Shown here: piece by piece, positions 16,907 to 23,804 of the stretch
Numbering within the stretch: the first letter of the stretch is position 1
Layout of the letters: each line of letters starts with the position of its first letter
DNA from: Bowmanella yangjiangensis
GTDB taxonomy: Bacteria; Pseudomonadota; Gammaproteobacteria; Enterobacterales; Alteromonadaceae
Reading direction: 5' to 3'
DNA length: 36,850 nt
Assembly (NCBI RefSeq): GCF_017255015.1
Contig: NZ_JAFKCS010000020.1
Span: 1 to 36,850 of the forward strand
Position numbers and translations under genes: made by a program
Notes under the pieces: model-generated
What the model was told of the DNA's origin: nothing
Databases searched by the model: none
The model's input: the letters and a program-made list of their open reading frames with translations, nothing else

Positions 16907-19102
16907 ATGAGGTCAACCCTTAAAGTCGCAGCCATCTATTTGCTGAGCCTAATGCTCGTTGCCTGCGGCGGCGGCGGTTCATTGAGCAACGACGGAGGGG
17001 GGAATCCAACCCCCAGTTCATACAGTATTAGTTTCTCTGTTGTTGATGAGCAGGGCGGTGCCGTTGATCATGTCAACGGTGAGTTGTCAGCATCAACACC
17101 CTGGACCGTGCTTGCTAAAGTCACAAAAGATGGCAGTGCACAGTCGGGTGTAACCGTTACCTTTACCCTGGCCGATGGTGAAGTGGCCAGTTTGTCGAAG
17201 GGCAGTGACACCACTAATAGCGATGGTGTTGCCGAGGTGCAAGTATTGGCCGGTGGTAAAAAAGGCAGTGTGGTGCTTGCAGCCAGACTAACTGACAATA
17301 CCGAAGCAACCTTATCTTTTGATTCAGCTGGCGATGGCAACTCATCAACAGTGGAGATTGCCAAACTAAGCCTGTTTGCCAGCTCTACGCAATTACCTTC
17401 TTCAGGCTCAGATGAAATTGAATTGATTGCATTGGTACAAGATGCATCAAACGCTTTACTGGAAGGTGTTGACGTTCAGTTTTCCGCTTCATCCGGCCAG
17501 CTAAGCACTGGAACCGCGACAACCGCTGATGATGGAACCGCTCGTAAAACTCTGACCACTTTAAATGAAGCGGAGAACCGTGAGATTGAAGTCAAAGCCA
17601 GGGCGGGTAATAAAGAACAAATCTTGCTGGTTAAAGTCGTAGGTACCAGTGTCAGAATCAATGGCCCGTCTTCGGTGATTGTGAATGACGAAGCTGAATT
17701 TGCCATTACCGTGACCGACTCGGATGGTAAGGGCATAAATAATGCTGCAGTCAGTCTGGCAGCAACTAATGGAACCTTTGTCGGAGATACTGCTAACCTG
17801 AAAACCGACGGTAATGGTCAGATTCTGGTGCGTTATCGGGCGAGTGCTTCAGGGCAGGATACAATTACTGCATCGGCATTAAATGCCCAGGCCAGTTTCG
17901 TGGTGAATGTGCAGCAAGATAACTTTGCTTTCCAAGGCCTCCCGAACACCAGCGTTAAGCAGATCCCTATTAATACCGATTCCATTATCACGATTAACTG
18001 GAGTAAAAATGGTATTGCTTATCAGGGGGGCACAGTAAGTTTCAATGCTTCTCGCGGCCAGTTTAACAATAGCTCTGTGACTACCAACAGCTCGGGCCAG
18101 GCATCGGTAACGATCCGTTCAAGCAATGCCGGTGTATCGGCTATCTCTGCCGAAGGTCGCGACAGCAATGGCAATGTTGTTACCGCCAGAGCAGAGGTCG
18201 AATTTGTAGCTACGGTTGCCCATAGCATTATTGTTGATGCAACCCCAGACGTGGTTGGTCCGGATGGACAAACGGCGACCATTACTGCCTTGGTTCGTGA
18301 TCCTGACGGTAATCTGGTTAAAGGTAAACAAGTTAACTTTACGGTTGACGACACCTCTTCTGGTAAATTGTCACCCAATTCCAGCGTAACAGATAGCCGC
18401 GGTGTTGCTACCACTGTCTTTACTTCAGAAGCCGTATCCAGCAATGAAGCGGTAAGAGTGACCGCCACTGTTGCAGATACACCATCAGTGACATCATTTA
18501 CTGACTTGACCGTGGGCGCCAGAGCCTTTGATATTACTATAGGCACGGGTAACTTTATTGTGGTGCCAGAAGGCGACAACACCAGTTATATGAAAGAGTT
18601 TGCGGTATTTGTTAGTACTTCAAATGGTGCCCCGGCCAAAGATGTTCGACTAACTGCATCAGTTATGCCTTTGCCACTTAGTTTGGGTGGAACATATTCA
18701 AAAGGCTACTGGCAGTGGAATGCCATATTGGAAGTGTGGGAGCCAATAGTGACGGCTGTTTGTGATAACGAAGATATTAATGCCGATGGTGTATTGGATG
18801 CAGGTGAAGACACTAACAATGACACCTTCCTGACTCCTGGCATCATAGGTACGCTGAAGTTTGCTGATAACAACAATGTTACCGACGAAAATGGCCGTGC
18901 TACTCTGGAGTATCGCTATCCCAAGGACAGGGCACCTTGGACCACGGTGGTTATTCAGGTTAACAGTGAATCAGCACGCAGCGAAGATGCTGAAGATCAG
19001 CGCTACACATTAGATTACTCAGCCGAGGAAGCCAATAACGAGAATGGTAGCATGGCACCAAACTGGTTTGGTCGCGGCCTGACCTGTACCGACCGGCTGT
19101 AA
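16907..19102 (+). CDS. Lipoprotein with tandem bacterial Ig-like (Big_1, invasin-type) domains
   Basis: 731 residues. The signal ends in LVAC, with Cys about residue 20 and a GGGGS tether, so an outer-membrane lipoprotein. About five repeats of roughly 100 residues follow (approximately 37-145, 146-245, 247-335, 336-435, 436-550), each with a G-V-x-V-x-F/L-x(n)-G core and a (T)-D-x-x-G-x-A strand, e.g. VTVTFTLADGEV and TTNSDGVAEVQV. These are Big_1 domains as in intimin/invasin. The C-terminal part has an acidic DINADGVLDAGED motif resembling a calcium-binding dockerin/TSP3 loop. Likely role: surface adhesion or structural filament; the partner is unknown. There is no beta-barrel domain, so it is not a classical invasin. 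A ribosome site (GGGAG) precedes the ATG and a strong terminator follows. Confidence 0.88.
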   Translation: MRSTLKVAAIYLLSLMLVACGGGGSLSNDGGGNPTPSSYSISFSVVDEQGGAVDHVNGELSASTPWTVLAKVTKDGSAQSGVTVTFTLADGEVASLSKGSDTTNSDGVAEVQVLAGGKKGSVVLAARLTDNTEATLSFDSAGDGNSSTVEIAKLSLFASSTQLPSSGSDEIELIALVQDASNALLEGVDVQFSASSGQLSTGTATTADDGTARKTLTTLNEAENREIEVKARAGNKEQILLVKVVGTSVRINGPSSVIVNDEAEFAITVTDSDGKGINNAAVSLAATNGTFVGDTANLKTDGNGQILVRYRASASGQDTITASALNAQASFVVNVQQDNFAFQGLPNTSVKQIPINTDSIITINWSKNGIAYQGGTVSFNASRGQFNNSSVTTNSSGQASVTIRSSNAGVSAISAEGRDSNGNVVTARAEVEFVATVAHSIIVDATPDVVGPDGQTATITALVRDPDGNLVKGKQVNFTVDDTSSGKLSPNSSVTDSRGVATTVFTSEAVSSNEAVRVTATVADTPSVTSFTDLTVGARAFDITIGTGNFIVVPEGDNTSYMKEFAVFVSTSNGAPAKDVRLTASVMPLPLSLGGTYSKGYWQWNAILEVWEPIVTAVCDNEDINADGVLDAGEDTNNDTFLTPGIIGTLKFADNNNVTDENGRATLEYRYPKDRAPWTTVVIQVNSESARSEDAEDQRYTLDYSAEEANNENGSMAPNWFGRGLTCTDRL

Positions 19103-19117
19103 CTCGGTCAAATTTAG

Positions 19118-19149
19118 AAAAACCGATGCCATGGCATCGGTTTTTTTTT
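19118..19149 (+). terminator. Rho-independent terminator after the Ig-like lipoprotein gene
   Basis: Stem AAAAACCGATG / CATCGGTTTTT around CCATGG, with a nine-base T-run. Confidence 0.93.
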
Positions 19150-19245
19150 ATGTCCGGTCGATTAAATTTAGCGGCCTGTCTGATTCTGCTTTTTTAAACC
19201 TTGTGCTTTGGTAAGGTGCATTAAAAAAGGAAGTCATCTGGATAT

Positions 19246-19734
19246 ATGAATAGACATCTGTCTTCGGCGTTACGTTGGTTGGTACTGCTCGTTGCCTTGG
19301 GAGTTTTGTATCAATGGCAAACCCGAAACTTGTTAGAGACGGGGAATCAAGTACCTGACACACATTTACCTTTGTTATCCGGCGGTAGCAGCCCATTAAC
19401 GGAAGAGGGTAAGCCAACACTGGTATACTTTTTTGCCCCCTGGTGTTCCATTTGTGCCGCCAGTATCGGTAATCTGGAGGCGCTGGAAAGTGATGAGCTG
19501 GTGATTCGCCGCGTGGCTATGGACTATGCCTCACTTGAGGATGTCAGTGATTTTGTCAGAGACAACGAAGTGTCCGGGGATGTGTTGATAGGCCATGAAG
19601 GACTTAAACAGCAATTTAGAGTGTTAGGTTACCCCACTTATTACTTGCTGGATGCCAATCAGCGGGTGGTTGCTAGTGATATGGGCTATAGCACCAGCAT
19701 GGGACTGAAAGTCAGAAAAGCGCTGGCTTTGTGA
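19246..19734 (+). CDS. Membrane-anchored thioredoxin-like protein (TlpA/ScsD type)
   Basis: 162 residues. An N-terminal membrane anchor (about 10-25) carries a periplasmic thioredoxin fold: PTLVYFFAPWCSIC with active-site Cys67-Ser-Ile-Cys70, and the cis-Pro loop LGYPTYYL at Pro130. The family reduces or isomerises disulfides of periplasmic proteins, usually receiving electrons from DsbD-type membrane proteins. CSIC is an uncommon CxxC spacer; it is seen in suppressor-of-copper-sensitivity-type proteins, but no scs genes are adjacent. The gene stands alone between the Ig-like lipoprotein and the carboxypeptidase. The ribosome site is weak (AAAGGAAG, about 15 bases before the ATG). Confidence 0.87.
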   Translation: MNRHLSSALRWLVLLVALGVLYQWQTRNLLETGNQVPDTHLPLLSGGSSPLTEEGKPTLVYFFAPWCSICAASIGNLEALESDELVIRRVAMDYASLEDVSDFVRDNEVSGDVLIGHEGLKQQFRVLGYPTYYLLDANQRVVASDMGYSTSMGLKVRKALAL

Positions 19735-19941
19735 TTAACCTTTCGGCTCAAAAGAAGTGAAGCTTTTCGACTACAACATTTCTATTGCTAACTATTTGCG
19801 ACTTAGATTTCAAATCTGCGGCTAAGGCTGAAAGGGCCATGTGGCTTGGGTTGATTGGCAAAACAGAGGGCTTTTAGTTTGTGAGAATTGTTGTACTTTA
19901 TGTTAGATTAGCGCCGTCATTCACCTAACGTCATATTTACA

Positions 19942-21066
19942 ATGAGAATAAGCTGCAATTTTGATAGCGGTAATATCCAGGTTGTTCGGGCTGACAGCCC
20001 GGATGACATTCAATTAAGAATCAATAAAGATCATCAATCTGACTTTTATCAGTGGTTTCACTTTCGCTTAGAAAGCCAGCCTATGGTGAATCATAAGCTG
20101 CATATCGGTGATTTAGCCAAATCTGCCTATCCTGACGGATGGAAAGGATATCAGGCGGTTGCGTCGTATGACCGTCAGGAGTGGTTTAGGGTGGATTGTC
20201 AGTTTGATGGCGATACGCTAACTATTGACCACACACCTGAATATGCCACTACCTATTATGCCTATTTCGCTCCTTATTCTTATGAACGTCATTTGGATTT
20301 GCTTGCCTGGGCACAAACCTCTTTCGACTGTGAGTTAAGCCACCTTGGTGAAACACTAGACGGCCGTGATATGTCGCTGCTTACTGTGGGACATGCGGAG
20401 CCAGGCAAAAAAGCCATTTGGATAGTCGCTCGTCAGCATCCGGGAGAAAGCATGGCCGAGTGGCTGGTCGAAGGATTGCTTGAACGATTACTAAATGAAG
20501 ATGATGGTCTGTCCAGACAATTATTGGACCAAGCCGTATTTTACATTGTGCCGAATATGAACCCGGATGGTTCAGTGCGCGGACATTTACGTACTAATGC
20601 TAAAGGCATCAACCTTAATCGTGAATGGGCACATCCTTCTTTAGAAAACAGCCCTGAGGTTTATTACGTCCGAAACAAGATGCAACAAACCGGTGTGGAT
20701 ATGTTTTTAGATGTGCATGGTGATGAAGCATTGCCCTATAACTTTGTCGCGGGTGGCGAAGGTATCCCTAACTACAGTGATAAAATTGCGCAACTGGAGA
20801 GTACCTTCAAGCAAGCGTTGTTGACTGCTACGCCAGAATTCCAGGACACTTACGGCTATGCCAAGGACAATCCTGGCGAAGCGAATCTGACGGTCGGTTC
20901 CAATGCCATTGGCAACGATTTTCACTGCTTGGCCTATACCTTGGAAATGCCGTTTAAAGACAATGCTGAGTTACCTTGCGCGGCTTATGGTTGGTCGCCG
21001 GAACGCAGTAAACAGCTAGGTAAAGACGTGTTAATCGCCGTGCGCGCCGTATTAAATCAGCTTTAA
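19942..21066 (+). CDS. M14 zinc carboxypeptidase, cytosolic (CCP/Nna1-like) subfamily
   Basis: 374 residues without signal peptide. An N-terminal beta-sandwich (about 1-130, with FYQWFHFRLE and YYAYFAPYSYERHLDLL) precedes the peptidase domain, as in bacterial homologs of eukaryotic tubulin-deglutamylating CCPs. Zinc ligands are His166 and Glu169 in RQHPGESMAEW, and His259 in DVHGDE. Substrate-binding MNPDGSVRGH and GINLNREW follow, and the catalytic Glu335 is in YTLEMPFKDN. It should remove C-terminal residues from peptides or proteins in the cytoplasm; natural bacterial substrates are unknown. It is monocistronic, with a hairpin 3' of the stop. Confidence 0.92.
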   Translation: MRISCNFDSGNIQVVRADSPDDIQLRINKDHQSDFYQWFHFRLESQPMVNHKLHIGDLAKSAYPDGWKGYQAVASYDRQEWFRVDCQFDGDTLTIDHTPEYATTYYAYFAPYSYERHLDLLAWAQTSFDCELSHLGETLDGRDMSLLTVGHAEPGKKAIWIVARQHPGESMAEWLVEGLLERLLNEDDGLSRQLLDQAVFYIVPNMNPDGSVRGHLRTNAKGINLNREWAHPSLENSPEVYYVRNKMQQTGVDMFLDVHGDEALPYNFVAGGEGIPNYSDKIAQLESTFKQALLTATPEFQDTYGYAKDNPGEANLTVGSNAIGNDFHCLAYTLEMPFKDNAELPCAAYGWSPERSKQLGKDVLIAVRAVLNQL

Positions 21067-21076
21067 CTGAGACCAT

Positions 21077-21100
21077 ATGCCGGGACTGGACGCCCGGCAT
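21077..21100 (+). terminator. Hairpin after the M14 carboxypeptidase gene
   Basis: ATGCCGGG / CCCGGCAT, 8-bp perfect stem with an 8-base loop, followed by TTAATT; a weak T-tract, so terminator function is probable but not certain. Confidence 0.6.
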
Positions 21101-21238
21101 TTAATTGGGAAGGGAAAGTTCCCAAAAAATAATAAGCGGCTAGACCGCAAGGTGGTGTAGTTTTGAATGCATACTCCACTGGTTGCAACAGGTGGTTATC
21201 TGCCTCTAACTCTATAACGATAACAAAAGGGGAAAGCG

Positions 21239-22924
21239 TTGGAATCCTTCAATCAGTTCTTACTCTCACTGGACGGCATGCTCGGAAGTGCCGCCTGGTT
21301 TCCTTATGTACTCTTAGGCGTAGGCCTGTTTTTCACTATCTATTTGGGTTTTCCACAAATCCGATATTTTAAACATGCCTGGCTGGTGGTCAGCGGTAAG
21401 CTGGATAGAAAAGGGGCCCCTGGTGATACAACTCACTTTCAGGCTCTGACAACGGCATTATCAGGCACTGTGGGTACGGGTAACATCGGCGGGGTGGCTT
21501 TTGCTATCTTCCTTGGTGGCCCTGCGGCACTATTCTGGATGTGGGCAACCGCCTTTTTGGGTATGACCACCAAGTTTGTCGAAGTAACGCTTTCACACAA
21601 GTATCGGGTGAAAACCGAGGACGGCACTATGGCCGGTGGCCCTATGTATTACATGGATCGCCGTCTTAATATGAAGTGGTTGGCTATTGCCTTCGCCATT
21701 GCCACTGTCATCAGTTCTTTCGGTACAGGTAACCTGCCCCAAATCAATAATATCGCGCAGGGCATGCAGGCAACCTTTGGCTTAGAGCCAATGTTAACCG
21801 GTGGTGTACTGGCCGTGTTGCTGGCACTGGTTATTTTGGGCGGTATTCAACGTATCGCCAAAGTAACCTCTAAGGTCGTGCCTTTTATGTCAGTGCTATA
21901 CGTTATTGGTGCACTGGCGGTAATTTTGTACAACGTTGAAAATATCGGCCCTGCCTTCGCATCGGTCATTTCAGATGCCTTTACCGGCTCTGCTGCTGCC
22001 GGTGGTTTCCTGGGCGCGACTATTGCCTATGCTTTTAACCGTGGTGTTAACCGTGGCTTGTTTTCTAACGAAGCGGGTCAAGGTTCAGCCCCTATTGCCC
22101 ACGCTGCAGCCAAGGCGGATGAACCTGTATCTGAAGGTATGGTGTCTATCCTGGAACCTTTTATCGATACCATTATTATCTGTACTCTGACAGGCCTCGT
22201 TATCTTGTCCTCCGGTGTATGGAAAGAAAAATTCGATAACGAGTTTGAGCGCGCTGATATGAAGATTCTGGCCGGTCAGTATTCGGATCAGAATGATGAT
22301 GACCGTCATCAACTGTTCTTATATCTGAACAACGAGAAAGGCCATACTATCGAGCCCTATAACGGTAAGATTGAAGTTGTTTCAGGTAAAGCCATCAGCC
22401 GCAACTTCACTATTATCAATTCTCGCTCAGTAGCAGAAGATGTTGTCTTCAGTGTTGATGCCAAGGAAGATTTGTTTACGGGTACCTTGAATGTAAAAGA
22501 TGGTCGACTGCTTAAGGACAATATACTGGTGTCCGGCAAGTCTTTAGTGCATTCCGCGCAGTTAACTACGGTAGCCTTTACCCGAGGTTTCTTTGGTGAC
22601 TATGGCCAGTACATAGTGTCTATAGGTCTGTTGCTGTTTGCCTTTTCTACGGCGATTGCCTGGTCCTATTACGGCGACCGAGCTATGACCTATTTGTTGG
22701 GACCCCGCTCAGTTATGCCGTATAGGGTATTTTATGTGGCAGGCTTTTTCTGGGCCTCATTCTCTGACACCACCTTGGTCTGGAATCTGGCGGCGGTAGC
22801 CATTGTGGTGATGACCCTGCCGAACCTGTTCGGTATCATGGTGCTCCATAAGGAAATGAAGCAGACAGTGAATGAGTACTGGCGCGATTTCAAGGAAAAA
22901 CAGGCGAATAAAGATCAAGCCTGA
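21239..22924 (+). CDS. Alanine/glycine:cation symporter (AGCS, AlsT type) with a large extra-membrane insert
   Basis: 561 residues, versus about 450-490 usual for the family. AGCS landmarks include [21 protein letters not shown] (65-87), the [13 protein letters not shown] region, and the [19 protein letters not shown] block (273-291). It imports alanine or glycine with Na+. Residues of about 329-437, between TM segments ending [10 protein letters not shown] and starting [14 protein letters not shown], form a hydrophilic insert absent from standard AlsT, with beta-rich sequence such as [18 protein letters not shown]; it is likely an extra domain outside the membrane. The TTG start has AAGGGGAAA just upstream; the next Met (residue 14) would still keep the first membrane helix, so the start is fairly but not fully sure. 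A terminator and the second 50-bp array follow. Confidence 0.92.
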   Translation: MESFNQFLLSLDGMLGSAAWFPYVLLGVGLFFTIYLGFPQIRYFKHAWLVVSGKLDRKGAPGDTTHFQALTTALSGTVGTGNIGGVAFAIFLGGPAALFWMWATAFLGMTTKFVEVTLSHKYRVKTEDGTMAGGPMYYMDRRLNMKWLAIAFAIATVISSFGTGNLPQINNIAQGMQATFGLEPMLTGGVLAVLLALVILGGIQRIAKVTSKVVPFMSVLYVIGALAVILYNVENIGPAFASVISDAFTGSAAAGGFLGATIAYAFNRGVNRGLFSNEAGQGSAPIAHAAAKADEPVSEGMVSILEPFIDTIIICTLTGLVILSSGVWKEKFDNEFERADMKILAGQYSDQNDDDRHQLFLYLNNEKGHTIEPYNGKIEVVSGKAISRNFTIINSRSVAEDVVFSVDAKEDLFTGTLNVKDGRLLKDNILVSGKSLVHSAQLTTVAFTRGFFGDYGQYIVSIGLLLFAFSTAIAWSYYGDRAMTYLLGPRSVMPYRVFYVAGFFWASFSDTTLVWNLAAVAIVVMTLPNLFGIMVLHKEMKQTVNEYWRDFKEKQANKDQA

Positions 22925-22935
22925 TAACCAATGAA

Positions 22936-22962
22936 AAGCGCGGCACAAGCCGCGCTTGTTTT
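22936..22962 (+). terminator. Rho-independent terminator after the alsT-like gene
   Basis: Perfect 9-bp stem AAGCGCGGC / GCCGCGCTT around ACAA, then GTTTT. The last T is directly joined to the first unit of array 2. Confidence 0.9.
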
Positions 22963-23045
22963 ATGTGCATGGATGGACGGTATGCCGGGGTTGCAGGGAG
23001 CCTTCACCGGCGATGTGCATGGATGGACGGTATGCCGGGGTTGCA
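22963..23045 (+). repeat. Array 2: 50-bp repeat, one full unit plus a partial unit, same family as array 1
   Basis: Units start at 22963 and 23013, 50 bp apart. Each opens ATGTG followed by CATGGATGGACGGTATGC, the core of array 1 in the opposite chromosomal orientation but the same orientation relative to its upstream gene and terminator. The variable block of the full unit is bounded by GCCGG and CCGGC, replacing GCTGATG / CATCAGC of array 1. The second unit matches for 33 bp, then diverges. Confidence 0.92.
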
Positions 23046-23133
23046 AAGCTCCTGTTGGCATTTTCGAATAAGCGACCTGGCAGGGAATATTGGTGGTCGA
23101 TGTCTGCAGTAACTGAGATGAATTGGAGGGAAG

Positions 23134-23526
23134 ATGGCGCTGACAAACTGCCCGTCCTGTAACAAGAAAATTTCCGATAAGGCCAAGTCCTGCCAACATT
23201 GCGGTTTTGCCGTAGGGGCGGCAACGGAAGATGATATCTTGCGTAAGCAGCGCTTTAACAAATTCAAAAGAGCGCAGTCTATTCAGACGCAATCCATGAT
23301 AGCTATGCTGATGTTTATTGCTGGCTTTGCCATTTTGTATTGGGGAGACGGTCCCTCAACGGAATATGCTTGCAAACTGTCTTTTAATTTGATTAATAAC
23401 AGCAGCCCAATTTGCCTTTGGCATGGGCAGCTACAATACAATATCGCCATGAGTTGCTCGGTGATTGGTTTCGTCTGGTACGTAATCAATCGTGTTCGTT
23501 TGATTTTTATGAAGAAGTTTGATTGA
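23134..23526 (+). CDS. Zinc-ribbon small membrane protein
   Basis: 130 residues. An N-terminal zinc ribbon of the CPSCN / CQHCG type (Cys6, Cys9, Cys20, Cys23) is followed by a basic linker and two membrane segments (about 53-70 and 103-122) with a 30-residue loop containing two cysteines between them. The architecture suggests a cytoplasmic metal-binding head on a membrane anchor; no function is recognised. GGAGG lies at 23126-23130, close before the ATG. The stop overlaps the start region of the YeaC-like gene (TGATGATG), so the two are translationally coupled. Confidence 0.8.
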   Translation: MALTNCPSCNKKISDKAKSCQHCGFAVGAATEDDILRKQRFNKFKRAQSIQTQSMIAMLMFIAGFAILYWGDGPSTEYACKLSFNLINNSSPICLWHGQLQYNIAMSCSVIGFVWYVINRVRLIFMKKFD

Positions 23527-23804
23527 TGATGGATATCCAGCAAATGGTCAATGCCATGACGCCTGACGTCTACGAAAGACTACGTCAGGCGGTTGAAACC
23601 GGTAAATGGCCAGATGGCACCCCGTTAAGTGAAGGGCAGCGTGATAGCAGTATGCAAGCCGTTATGCTCTATCAAGCTACGGTGCTTAAGTCCGACGAAC
23701 ATATGACGGTCGGCGCAGACGGCAGCATAGTGCATAAATCCAAACAAGCGCTAAAGCAACAGTTTCAGCCTTCTATTGCCAGGTTTAAAGCAGATGATAT
23801 TTAA
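23526..23804 (+). CDS. yeaC: YeaC-like DUF1315 protein
   Basis: A 92-residue soluble protein. MTPDVYERLRQAVETGKWPDGTPL matches the start of E. coli YeaC (DUF1315), followed by an RDSSMQAVMLYQA helix. Function is unknown in any organism to my knowledge. Two adjacent ATGs (23526 and 23529) are possible; both overlap or abut the preceding stop. Its 3' end overlaps the DUF349 gene by 11 bp, so the three genes from 23134 to 26565 form one tightly packed operon. Confidence 0.85.
   Translation: MMDIQQMVNAMTPDVYERLRQAVETGKWPDGTPLSEGQRDSSMQAVMLYQATVLKSDEHMTVGADGSIVHKSKQALKQQFQPSIARFKADDI

Noticed and set aside
18022-18582. 186-residue ORF antisense to the Ig-like lipoprotein gene
   Set aside because: Ser/Thr/Val-rich composition mirrors the repeat codons of the real gene; a shadow frame.
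22956-23292. ORFs on both strands over array 2
   Set aside because: Same reason as array 1; the minus-strand ones also run antisense into the zinc-ribbon gene.
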